The notes beneath the pieces were generated by a model. It was not told the DNA's origin, made no database searches, and saw only the letters and a program-made list of their open reading frames with translations. This document shows, piece after piece, positions 1 through 7,826 of a DNA stretch of 64,000 nt. The stretch covers positions 335,470 through 399,469 of the forward strand of contig PBNO01000006.1 of NCBI GenBank assembly GCA_002723155.1, written 5' to 3'. Source of the stretch: Ponticaulis sp. Lineage in GTDB: Bacteria; Pseudomonadota; Alphaproteobacteria; Caulobacterales; Hyphomonadaceae. The position numbers were made by a program, and so were the translations under genes. Each line of letters begins with the position of its first letter. Position 1 is the first letter of the stretch.

Positions 1-31
1 TAGTTGAGTGATAACAATGCGCCGTATAATC

Positions 32-63
32 TAACGGAAATTTTCAGTACGCTGATTCCGTTA
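32..63. repeat. bulged inverted repeat next to the tRNA fragment
   Basis: TAACGGAA (32-39) is the exact reverse complement of TTCCGTTA (56-63). An inner TCAG (44-47) pairs with CTGA (52-55) around loop TACG, leaving 40-43 as a bulge. There is no T-tract, so a terminator is unlikely. If 1-81 is the end of an integrated element, this could be an integrase or excisionase binding site; that is inference. Confidence 0.45.
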
Positions 64-81
64 CGAAAAAAGCGAAATCCG

Positions 82-131
82 CTAGATTGTGGATCTAGAG
101 GTCCCCTGTTCGAACCAGGGAGGCGGTACCA
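82..131 (+). other. tRNA-His 3' fragment, probable attachment-site scar
   Basis: The 3' half of a tRNA is clear. The anticodon stem is CTAGA (82-86) with TCTAG (94-98), around loop TTGTGGA, giving anticodon GTG (His). The T-arm is CCCTG/CAGGG (104-108, 116-120) with loop TTCGAAC. The acceptor strand is AGGCGGT (121-127), followed by A128 and an encoded CCA (129-131). U72 and A73 fit the divergent alphaproteobacterial tRNA-His type. The matching 5' acceptor strand and a D-arm should lie at about 55-80, but nothing there pairs with AGGCGGT and no AGCTCAG-like D-arm is present. I infer a duplicated tRNA 3' end left by a tRNA-targeting integrase, with the intact gene outside the window to the left. 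Confidence 0.7.
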
Positions 132-269
132 TCTTCCTTCTACTGGAAACCTTGCCCTCATCCCGGTCATTCTGTGATCGGCGACGCCTTCGTGTGCGTA
201 AACGTCTTGAATTGTCTGAAGGTTAGCGACTAAGAAAAGCCTCAGATAATATGACTGGAGAAGAAGAGT

Positions 270-875
270 ATGGCCGACCTGAGTGCGGAACGTATTGCAA
301 ATGCCGCGCTGGAGTTGGTCGATTCTGAAGGTGTGAATGCCTTCACCCTACGCGGGGTCGCTCGTCGTCTCAATGTCACGCCCATGGCGCTCTATCACCA
401 CGTAGCAGATAAAGAAGAACTGGCAGCGCTTGTCGTTGATGCTGTCGTGAAATCTGTTCCGCGTGATGATGGCACAGGCGATTGGAAAGAAGACCTATGG
501 CTCATGTCGCGCTGGATGCGCGCCTATACACTCAAGCACCCTTCTGTTGGTCAGCTTCGCAGAGCGCACCGCGTCTGGACGCCGCTCATGCTCAGCACGA
601 CCAATGACTGGTTTGGATACTGGCGTCAGAGCGGGCTGAATGAAGAAAACTCGATCAAGGCAGCCGGTGCGTGCGGTCTCGCGATTTACGGCCTGATCAA
701 TGAAGAGCTGAACATTCGCAATATGACGCTGCCCAAGCCGGAATTGCTTGAGCGAATCCGCAACGTACAGGCCGTTTTTGAACAAAAGCCGGACGTGGAA
801 TCTATGTTTGAACTCACGGTTCGTTCTGTCATTGATGGCGTGTTTTCCCGCTTGAGCGCGAAGCAAAACGCGTAA
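270..875 (+). CDS. TetR/AcrR-family transcriptional regulator
   Basis: A 201-residue DNA-binding repressor of the TetR type. The N-terminal helix-turn-helix covers roughly residues 8-55, with the typical TLRGVARRLNVTPMALYHHV pattern followed by a K-E-EL stretch. The rest is an all-helical ligand-binding part with no recognisable specificity. ATG 270 is preceded by GGAGAAG at about 256-262. The gene stands alone between the tRNA-His scar and a small membrane protein 71 bp downstream. An 8-bp-arm inverted repeat lies in that gap (914-934) and could be its operator; a GATAATA half of it also occurs at 245-251, just before this gene, suggesting autoregulation. The inducer cannot be read from sequence. 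Confidence 0.85.
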   Translation: MADLSAERIANAALELVDSEGVNAFTLRGVARRLNVTPMALYHHVADKEELAALVVDAVVKSVPRDDGTGDWKEDLWLMSRWMRAYTLKHPSVGQLRRAHRVWTPLMLSTTNDWFGYWRQSGLNEENSIKAAGACGLAIYGLINEELNIRNMTLPKPELLERIRNVQAVFEQKPDVESMFELTVRSVIDGVFSRLSAKQNA

Positions 876-913
876 GACCAAAGCCCAATGGCGTGATTGT
901 GCCTTCGCAGACA

Positions 914-934
914 GTATTATCGCAAAGATAATAC
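914..934. promoter_or_regulatory. inverted repeat GTATTATC-N5-GATAATAC, candidate operator
   Basis: Perfect 8-bp arms (914-921 and 927-934) flank GCAAA and end just before the ribosome binding site GGGAGG of the small membrane protein at 947. The size and symmetry suit a TetR-family operator. It could also form an AT-rich hairpin in the mRNA leader. Confidence 0.4.
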
Positions 935-946
935 GGGAGGGCTCTC

Positions 947-1150
947 ATGCGAGCACACATCATTACAGCTATCGGCCTGCTCATCCTTGCCATATTCGCC
1001 TATCGCGGCGCGAACGCACTCATGGCGCCGGGATTTGGCTGGTCAGAGCTCTACGTGCTGGGCGGCCTCATCTTAGGTGGCTGGGTTAGTTTTTCCGGTT
1101 CGAGCGAACTTCTGGCGCGTCGGCGTGAAGCGCGCGCAGCGGCTGACTAA
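947..1150 (+). CDS. small membrane protein of unknown function
   Basis: A 67-residue protein with two hydrophobic stretches (about residues 5-22 and 35-52), joined by a Gly/Trp-containing loop and ending in a basic RRREARAAAD tail. The hairpin topology would put the basic tail in the cytoplasm. ATG 947 follows GGGAGG at 935-940. It is 71 bp after the TetR gene on the same strand, with an inverted repeat in between, so it is the likeliest target of that regulator. I recognise no family and assign no function. Confidence 0.6.
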   Translation: MRAHIITAIGLLILAIFAYRGANALMAPGFGWSELYVLGGLILGGWVSFSGSSELLARRREARAAAD

Positions 1151-1185
1151 CCAGCAGATCAACCGCGAAATTCTCACTTAAACTC

Positions 1186-1211
1186 GCGTCTGTAGAACAC
1201 TCTGCAGACGC
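1186..1211. terminator. hairpin downstream of the small membrane protein, weak terminator candidate
   Basis: GCGTCTG (1186-1192) pairs with CAGACGC (1205-1211) across a 12-nt loop. It lies 35 bp past the stop at 1150 and is followed by only a broken T-run (CATATTTGTTTG), so termination is uncertain. Confidence 0.3.
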
Positions 1212-1358
1212 CATATTTGTTTGTACCGAAAAGTATTCAAAACACTTTGTTTCGCTCTGAAGTGTTCGACCAAAGTCCCTCTACTCAAAATGACTGACCT
1301 ATTTGATCCTTCATTACAGGCGGAAAAACCGCTGTGAATAAACTGGGGAGGTCATACC

Positions 1359-1625
1359 TTGTCAAACGAACCAACTAAAATGGATGCGAAAGGGTATTGG
1401 TCGGCGACAGTTAAGCTGACGATATCGCTGCTCGTAATCTGGTTCGCCGTCTCTTATGGGGCCGGCGTTCTTTTGCGTGATGTGCTCGACAACGTTTCAA
1501 TTGGCGGCGCGCCGCTGGGCTTCTGGTTTGCCCAGCAGGGCTCGATCTACGTCTTTGTCGCGCTGATTTTCTATTACTGCTTCGCGATGAACAAAATCGA
1601 ACGCAAGTACGGCGTGAAGGGCTAG
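1359..1625 (+). CDS. DUF4212 small subunit of a sodium:solute symporter
   Basis: An 88-residue inner-membrane protein with two transmembrane helices (about 20-40 and 56-75) and a charged C-terminus (NKIERKYGVKG), typical of the DUF4212 proteins that sit directly before VC_2705-type SSS transporters. The start is TTG 1359, supported by GGGGAGG at 1345-1351; no ATG fits as well before the conserved N-terminus. The large subunit begins 4 bp after this stop, so the two are translationally linked. Known family context makes it the accessory subunit of the transporter that follows. Acetate or another short carboxylate is the likely substrate, judged from the neighbouring acs. Confidence 0.85.
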   Translation: MSNEPTKMDAKGYWSATVKLTISLLVIWFAVSYGAGVLLRDVLDNVSIGGAPLGFWFAQQGSIYVFVALIFYYCFAMNKIERKYGVKG

Positions 1626-1629
1626 CATC

Positions 1630-3423
1630 ATGGATTGGACAATCTTCTTCGTGGTGGCGAGCTTCGGCACCTATATCGGTATCGCGCTCTGGGCGCGCGC
1701 CGGTTCAACAAACGACTTCTATGTTGCGGGTCACGATGTGCACCCGATGATCAACGGTATGGCGACGGCGGCTGACTGGATGTCTGCGGCGTCATTCCTG
1801 TCTATGGCAGGCCTGATTGCTTCGCTTGGCTATGGTGGCTCTGTCTACCTGATGGGCTGGACGGGTGGCTACGTGCTTCTCGCACTGCTCCTCGCGCCAT
1901 TCCTTCGCGAATTCGGCAAGTTCACCGTGCCGGACTTTGTGGGCGACCGTTATTACTCGACAGCGGCTCGCGTCATCGCGGTTATCTGTGCTCTGTTCGT
2001 GTCCTTCACATACATCGCGGGTCAGATGTCCGGCGTGGGTATCGCGTTCTCGCGCTTCCTCGGCGTGGACTTCAACACCGGTATTCTGGTCGGCATGGGC
2101 ATCGTATTCATTTACGCGGTTCTGGGCGGCATGAAGGGCGTCACCTACACGCAGGTGGCTCAATACTGCGTTCTGATTTTCGCTTACACCGTACCTGCAA
2201 TCTTCATCTCCATGATGATCACCGGGAATCCGGTTCCACAGCTTGGCTTTATCTCCAACGTTCGCGGTGAAGATGTTTCCATGCTGGAAAACCTGAACCA
2301 GGTCGTCACGGAACTCGGCTTCATCGAGTACACGAGCACGAACAAATCGTGGATCGACGTGTTTGCGATCACTGGCGCCCTTATGTTCGGTACAGCGGGT
2401 CTTCCGCACGTTATCATCCGCTTCTTCACGGTTGGCAGTGCAAGCGCGGCGCGTGTGTCTGCTGGCTGGGCGCTCGTCTTCATTGCGCTGCTCTACACAG
2501 TCGCTCCTGCGGTTGGCGCGTTCGCTCGCTACAACATCATCGATACAGTCAACGAAACGACTTACATCGAAACCGATGACTACGCGGCAGCGGCCGAAGG
2601 CATCACCAGCGATGGCGGTACACCGGTTCCTGAATGGTTCAAGAACTGGGAACGTACAGGTCTGGTCGGCTTTGAAGATCAGAACGGCGATGGCCTGATG
2701 CAGATCCGTGGTCCGAACGCACCGGACGGTCTGGCGAACGAAGTCACGATCAATAACGATATCTCCGTACTGGCGAGCCCTGAGATTGCTCAGCTGCCGG
2801 AATGGGTCATCGGCCTCATGGTAGCAGGTGGTCTTGCGGCTGCCCTGTCCACAGCGGCTGGTCTTCTTATGGTGATTTCGTCCGCGATCAGTCACGACCT
2901 CTGCCGCAGAACCCTGTTCAAAGGCATGAGTGACAAAACCGAGCTTCGTATCGCACGTGTTGCTGCAGCAGGTGCTGTCGCAGCAGCCGGCTTGATGGGG
3001 ATGAACACGGCCAAACTTGCCTTCGTGGCACAGGTGGTTGCGTTCGCCTTCGGTCTGGCCGCCGCGTCACTCTTCCCGATCATCTTCCTCGGTATTTTCT
3101 GGAAGCGGATGAATAAGGAAGGCGCGATTGCAAGCATGGCGTTCGGCCTGATCTCAACCTTCTCCTACATCTACTATTTCAAATTCGTAGATACGGATCC
3201 GTCACACTGGTTCCTCGGTGTGTCGCCTGAAGGGATCGGCTTCGTCTTCATGTTCTTCTCTGCGATCATCGGTATTGTTGTGTCTCTCGTCACAGCGCCG
3301 CCGCCGCAGGATATTCAGGACCTTGTCGAAGATATCCGTGTTCCGGGAACGCGTACGCGTCACGGTTCAGTGGACGATGATATGGGGCCGATGGACGATC
3401 ATACGCCAACTCCAGCGGAATAA
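1630..3423 (+). CDS. sodium:solute symporter (SSS family, VC_2705 type)
   Basis: A 597-residue SSS-family symporter with about 13 hydrophobic segments and the SSS signature region around residues 140-190. A long hydrophilic insert (about residues 300-385, rich in D, E, G and N) is characteristic of the VC_2705 subfamily that pairs with DUF4212 subunits. The acidic tail (about residues 560-597) is cytoplasmic. It is related to the acetate permease ActP, so sodium-driven uptake of acetate or a similar carboxylate is the best guess; the substrate is inferred only from the CrbS/CrbR and acs neighbours. A strong terminator closes this two-gene unit at 3447-3473. Confidence 0.85.
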   Translation: MDWTIFFVVASFGTYIGIALWARAGSTNDFYVAGHDVHPMINGMATAADWMSAASFLSMAGLIASLGYGGSVYLMGWTGGYVLLALLLAPFLREFGKFTVPDFVGDRYYSTAARVIAVICALFVSFTYIAGQMSGVGIAFSRFLGVDFNTGILVGMGIVFIYAVLGGMKGVTYTQVAQYCVLIFAYTVPAIFISMMITGNPVPQLGFISNVRGEDVSMLENLNQVVTELGFIEYTSTNKSWIDVFAITGALMFGTAGLPHVIIRFFTVGSASAARVSAGWALVFIALLYTVAPAVGAFARYNIIDTVNETTYIETDDYAAAAEGITSDGGTPVPEWFKNWERTGLVGFEDQNGDGLMQIRGPNAPDGLANEVTINNDISVLASPEIAQLPEWVIGLMVAGGLAAALSTAAGLLMVISSAISHDLCRRTLFKGMSDKTELRIARVAAAGAVAAAGLMGMNTAKLAFVAQVVAFAFGLAAASLFPIIFLGIFWKRMNKEGAIASMAFGLISTFSYIYYFKFVDTDPSHWFLGVSPEGIGFVFMFFSAIIGIVVSLVTAPPPQDIQDLVEDIRVPGTRTRHGSVDDDMGPMDDHTPTPAE

Positions 3424-3446
3424 ATTCCAACGGATACGGGAATTTA

Positions 3447-3473
3447 AAGGGGCGGCTTTGGTCGCCCCTTTTT
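3447..3473. terminator. rho-independent terminator after the symporter
   Basis: Stem AAGGGGCG (3447-3454) with CGCCCCTT (3463-3470), 8-nt loop, then a T-run to 3473. Confidence 0.85.
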
Positions 3474-3543
3474 CGTATACGACCAGAGGAGGAGTTGCGT
3501 CGCCGCACGCGCTGGCACATCCTCAGGGCAGGAGTATTTGCCC

Positions 3544-6500
3544 ATGCCAATCTGGCTCATTCTGATTACCAGCGCGATTTATATGAGCGGCTTGTTCGTG
3601 TTGGCCTGGCAGGGGGATAAGCGCGCTGACGATAAAGCATTTGCTTACAGCCCAACGCGCTATGCGCTTGCGATTGCCGTGTATTGCACATCCTGGACGT
3701 ATTTTGGGGCAGTGGGCACTGCGGTCGAGGCCGGTTGGCAGTTCCTGCCGATCTATATCGGGCCAATTCTGGTTTTCTTCTTTCTACCGGACACGCTGCG
3801 CCGGATCGCTGATATCTGTACGCGTGAAACGATTACGTCTCTCTCCGACTTTCTGGCTGCGCGCTATGGCAAGTCACGTGTTCTGGCAGCGTTTGCGACC
3901 TGTGCTGCCGTGGCCGGGAGCGTCCCTTATATCGCGCTGCAGCTGAAATCAGTTGGCTGGAGCTTTCAGGCCTTGTCGGCAGGGCAAAGGCTTCCGGATG
4001 CGGCACCGCCCGATGAAACAGTTCTGATTACATCGCTCGCGCTTGCTGCATTCACGGTGTTCTTTGGTGCACGTCACGCAGATACCACCAAGCACAATGT
4101 AGGCCTGATGCGGGTGCTGGCCTTTGAAGCGATCGTGAAGATCGGCGCTCTGGCGGCAGTTTGCTTTCTGGCCGTGTTTCTGCTGACGACCAATGAAGTT
4201 CCGACGGTTCAGGACGCGCCATCGCCTTTCACCGCAGAGATGAACTGGGTCCGTTTCTTTACGACCATTATGATGGCGGGCGGCGTGATCATCTGCCTGC
4301 CGAGGCAGTTCCATATTCAGTTCATTGAACGCCAGAGCAATGCTGACCTGAAGCGTGCGCGATGGATGTTTCCCGGTTATCTGGCAATTACCTGTCTGAT
4401 GGTCGTGCCAATCGCACTGGCGGGTATGAGTTTTCTTCCGGCAGGCATGTCTCCGGACCTGTACGTTCTGGAATTGCCGATGGTCTATGCCAACGGCTTC
4501 ATGCCGTTGCTGGTGTTTCTAGGCGGCTTTTCCGCTGCATCGGGCATGGTCATCGTCTCGACGATTGCGCTCTCCACAATGGTGACGAACGATTTGATCG
4601 TTCCGACGCTTATGCGGTTCAATCGATTGAGCGCGCTGGAGACGCGCGGCGGCGAACTCCTTCTGACGATCCGGCGCATCGTCATGCTTTGCATTCTGGC
4701 GCTGGCTTATGGCTATTATCGCGGGGCCGGTAGCGCCGATGCGCTGGCCCAGATTGGTCTTCTATCCTTCGCTGCGGCAATCCAGTTCGCACCGGCGCTA
4801 ATCGGTGCGCTCTACTGGCGGTCAGGCAAAGCATCCGGCGCGATTGCTGGCCTTTCTGCCGGAATGACGTTCTGGCTGTTCACTCTGTTTCTGCCAGAGG
4901 TGATCGGCATTGAGACTATGCGTGCCTTTATGCCGGGCGGTTTTGATCCTCAGGCGCTGTTTGGCGTGTCTTTCGGCGATACTATCACGCATGGGGTCAT
5001 TTGGAGCCTCGGCAGCAACCTCATCGCCTATGTGATTGTATCCATGCGTTCTGGCGAACGCTTGCGGGACCGCATTCAGGCCGCTGCTTTTGTCGACCAA
5101 CAGATCGATCCTCTCACGGTCAGCGCCAGCGTGACGACGAGCCAGTTTACCGATGCCACGCCGAGCGGGCTGAAGGCACTGGCGGCACGTTTCCTCTCTC
5201 CTGAAGCCGTTGAGCATGCCTTCGAGAAATTTGAGGAAGAAACCGGTGTTACCTCGAGTGGCGACGATCCCGCAGACTGGCGATTGGTGCAGCGAACAGA
5301 AAAGCTTCTCGCCAGCGCACTGGGTGCAGGCTCGGCCCGTGTTGTCATGTCGTCTGCTGTCGGCGGAATGGATGTCGCGTTGGGCGATCTCCTGTCTATT
5401 CTGGACCACCGCACGCAGGCCGAGCGGTTTGATAAAGGCATGCTCCATTCCATGCTTGAGAACATTCCCTCCGGCATCAGCGTTGTGGACAGTGAACAGA
5501 AGCTCGTCGCGTGGAACCAGGCCTATGTGGAGCTGTTCGACTATCCGCCTGAGCTGCTTCAGGTTGGCATGCCGATTTCACGCCTGATCGGCCACAATCT
5601 TGAGTCAGGCTGGATTGAAGGAGACCCTGCCGAGCAGGCGCGGCGCCGCGTAGAGTATATGCGTTCGGGCACTTCGCATCGCTATGAACGCGAAAGCCAT
5701 GATGGTCGGTGGCTGCGGATTACGGGAAGCCCGATGCCCGGCGGCGGTTATGTCTCGATCTTCCATGACATCACCGAAGACAAGTTCCGCGAGCAGGCTC
5801 TGCTCGAAGCTAATGAATCGCTTGAGGCGCGCGTGGAAGAGCGTACGGCTGAACTTCTGCAAATGACGGATGATCTTGATCAGGCTCGCATGGATGCAGA
5901 AGGCGCAAATGCCTCCAAGACCCGTTTCCTCGCGGCGGCCAGCCATGATCTGTTGCAGCCATTAAACGCGGCGCGTCTGTTCCTCGCTTCAGTGGATTGC
6001 GAGCAGGAGAGCCAGACATCGGGTCTTATCAGTAAGGCCGACCGTGCCATCCAGTCGGCTGACAATTTGCTCAAAGGGCTGCTCGATATTTCACGCCTCG
6101 ACCACGGCAATATCACGGCACAGCCGACAACGCTGATGCTCGGTCCTTTGCTCGAAGATCTGGTAGATGAGGCCACACCTATGGCGGAGAAGGCGGGTCT
6201 GAAAATCCGTATTGTGCCGACTTCGCTGAGTGTTTCAGCGGACCCTGATTTTCTTCAAAGCGTCATTCGGAACTTTCTCTCCAATGCCCGGCGATACACT
6301 AAAGAAGGCGGTGTGCTGGTGGGCGCACGGCGACGCGGCGACATGGTGCGTATCGAGGTTTGGGATACAGGCCCAGGCATTCCTGAAGCCAAGCGCGACA
6401 TTCTGTTTGAAGAATTCCAGCGTCTCGATGACGTCGACAATCTTGGTATTCGCGGCGCGGGTCTCGGACTTTCGGTGGCAAGGCGGCTTGCCGGGCTTAT

Positions 6501-7008
6501 GGGAGCAAAACTCGGGCTATCCTCCTGGGAAGGCAAGGGAAGCGTGTTTTCGGTCACTGTTCCAATGGCGGGTATGGCGCCTCGCCGGAGCCGGGTAGCA
6601 GCGCCGGTGAAAACCAGCAGCGCCAGTCTCAAGGGCGTTCGTGTTCTTTGCGTGGATGACGAGCGTACAATTCTTGATGCGATGTCATCGCTTCTGATGC
6701 GCTGGGGCTGCGAGGTGCAAACCGCTGGAAGCCTGCAGGAAGCACAGGCATGTGCATCTGAGATGGCAGGCTTTGATGCTCTGCTCGTCGACTATGAACT
6801 GAATAATGGTGAGACGGGCGTTGATGTCATCACGGCCCTGCGTTCAAGCCTAACAACACCGGATAATGTCGCAATCATCACCGCGAATACCGGAGCGGAG
6901 ATTGAAACCGCGGCGAGTGAGCAGGGCGTAATCCTCCTACGCAAGCCCGTCGATTCGGAAGAGCTCAGAGCATTTCTTGAAGCGTGCCGCTTGCGCCTGC
7001 CGGCTTAG
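3544..7008 (+). CDS. crbS: CrbS-type hybrid histidine kinase with SSS transporter domain
   Basis: About 1154 residues. Residues 1-500 are an SSS-like transporter domain with about 12-13 helices. A linker of the kind called STAC in CrbS/CbrA proteins follows. A PAS domain lies near 630-745 and a coiled coil near 755-790. The HisKA box is AAASHDLLQP with H801. The ATPase has an N-box (RNFLSNARRYT), DTGPGIP and GAGLGLS. The C-terminal receiver has phospho-acceptor D1083 and the LRKPV lysine. ATG 3544 is preferred over TTG 3538 because GGAG (3531-3534) is only 3 nt from the TTG. In Vibrio and Pseudomonas, CrbS with CrbR controls acs; here both lie beside acs. Its stop overlaps the crbR stop by 4 nt, tail to tail. 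Confidence 0.88.
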   Translation: MPIWLILITSAIYMSGLFVLAWQGDKRADDKAFAYSPTRYALAIAVYCTSWTYFGAVGTAVEAGWQFLPIYIGPILVFFFLPDTLRRIADICTRETITSLSDFLAARYGKSRVLAAFATCAAVAGSVPYIALQLKSVGWSFQALSAGQRLPDAAPPDETVLITSLALAAFTVFFGARHADTTKHNVGLMRVLAFEAIVKIGALAAVCFLAVFLLTTNEVPTVQDAPSPFTAEMNWVRFFTTIMMAGGVIICLPRQFHIQFIERQSNADLKRARWMFPGYLAITCLMVVPIALAGMSFLPAGMSPDLYVLELPMVYANGFMPLLVFLGGFSAASGMVIVSTIALSTMVTNDLIVPTLMRFNRLSALETRGGELLLTIRRIVMLCILALAYGYYRGAGSADALAQIGLLSFAAAIQFAPALIGALYWRSGKASGAIAGLSAGMTFWLFTLFLPEVIGIETMRAFMPGGFDPQALFGVSFGDTITHGVIWSLGSNLIAYVIVSMRSGERLRDRIQAAAFVDQQIDPLTVSASVTTSQFTDATPSGLKALAARFLSPEAVEHAFEKFEEETGVTSSGDDPADWRLVQRTEKLLASALGAGSARVVMSSAVGGMDVALGDLLSILDHRTQAERFDKGMLHSMLENIPSGISVVDSEQKLVAWNQAYVELFDYPPELLQVGMPISRLIGHNLESGWIEGDPAEQARRRVEYMRSGTSHRYERESHDGRWLRITGSPMPGGGYVSIFHDITEDKFREQALLEANESLEARVEERTAELLQMTDDLDQARMDAEGANASKTRFLAAASHDLLQPLNAARLFLASVDCEQESQTSGLISKADRAIQSADNLLKGLLDISRLDHGNITAQPTTLMLGPLLEDLVDEATPMAEKAGLKIRIVPTSLSVSADPDFLQSVIRNFLSNARRYTKEGGVLVGARRRGDMVRIEVWDTGPGIPEAKRDILFEEFQRLDDVDNLGIRGAGLGLSVARRLAGLMGAKLGLSSWEGKGSVFSVTVPMAGMAPRRSRVAAPVKTSSASLKGVRVLCVDDERTILDAMSSLLMRWGCEVQTAGSLQEAQACASEMAGFDALLVDYELNNGETGVDVITALRSSLTTPDNVAIITANTGAEIETAASEQGVILLRKPVDSEELRAFLEACRLRLPA

Positions 7009-7646
7009 TCGGCTGAAGTTGCCTCTTTGAAAATGAGAAGCGCTTGGGTGCGATTGTTTGCGCCGAGCTTGCGAAAGATTGCTGTCATATGAGCTTTCAC
7101 CGTGGCCTCGGAAATTCCCATTTCATAAGCGATCTGCTTGTTGAGAAGCCCGTCTGAGAGTCCGTTGAGCACTCGCCGCTGTGCTGGCGTAAGTGAGGCA
7201 AGGCGCGCGGCGACCGCTTCGCTTTCTGCATCTAGTCCGCCATCTTCGGAGACGGGAAACCAGGTTCCGCCATCAAGCGCGGTAACAAGGGCTGCAGAAA
7301 GATCCTCAGAAGACAGGCTCTTAGGAAGATAACCTGATGCGCCGAGTGATTGGGCACGCGCGTAAGCTTCACCGCCTTCGGTCGCTGAAACAACATAGAC
7401 TGGCGTGTCGCCAACAGCTGTTTTGAGCTTGACGAGACCATCAAAGCCGGTGGCATCAGGAATGTTCAGATCGAGTAGCAGAAGGTCATAGCGCGTGTCT
7501 GAGACGGCGCTCATGGCTGCGGTTATGGATGCAGCTTCAGCCGTGTCTGCGCCGTCTGGAAATGCTTTTTGAAGCGCTGCCTTCAGCGCATCACGAAACA
7601 ATGGATGATCGTCCACGATCAGCACTGCTGGTCTTGACGGTGTCAT
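7005..7646 (-). CDS. crbR: LuxR/NarL-type response regulator, CrbR-like
   Basis: A 213-residue response regulator. The receiver spans residues 5-125 (VLIVDDHPLF, phospho-acceptor D59 in LLLLDLNIPD, and LPKS near 105). The C-terminal LuxR helix-turn-helix is around 147-200 (GLLNKQIAYEMGISEATVKA). The start at 7646 has GGGAGG 8 nt upstream; an in-frame extension to 7745 lacks this support. The gene converges on crbS and is divergent from the porin-acs operon, the usual arrangement for a regulator acting on the genes next door. By family knowledge CrbR activates acs when phosphorylated by CrbS. Confidence 0.88.
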   Translation of the reverse strand: MTPSRPAVLIVDDHPLFRDALKAALQKAFPDGADTAEAASITAAMSAVSDTRYDLLLLDLNIPDATGFDGLVKLKTAVGDTPVYVVSATEGGEAYARAQSLGASGYLPKSLSSEDLSAALVTALDGGTWFPVSEDGGLDAESEAVAARLASLTPAQRRVLNGLSDGLLNKQIAYEMGISEATVKAHMTAIFRKLGANNRTQALLIFKEATSAD

Positions 7647-7735
7647 GTCCTCAATCCTCCCACCCGTTTTCAGAGCGTTTTCTTTCAGTTTGTAGCCACA
7701 ACACGACAAAAGTCGACACGTCCTCGACCTTAGTC

Positions 7736-7752
7736 TTAGCACCAATTGCTAA
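7736..7752. promoter_or_regulatory. inverted repeat TTAGC-N7-GCTAA between crbR and the porin
   Basis: Perfect 5-bp arms (7736-7740 and 7748-7752) lie 75 bp before the porin start and 90 bp before crbR, in the divergent promoter region. It is a candidate CrbR site because acs is the established target of such systems. This was not tested against a known motif. Confidence 0.35.
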
Positions 7753-7826
7753 TAGAGCGGATCGGAGACTGAGCAGATACTGCCTCCCATAACGATACAA
7801 AAATCAACCCCTGGGGAGGTTAAACA

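Noticed and set aside
55..131. A complete functional tRNA-His
   Set aside because: The 3' half is convincing, but 55-81 has no acceptor strand that pairs with AGGCGGT and no D-arm.
1792..2895. 367-codon open frame on the minus strand
   Set aside because: Antisense to the SSS symporter gene; Arg/His/Asp-rich noise typical of a shadow frame.
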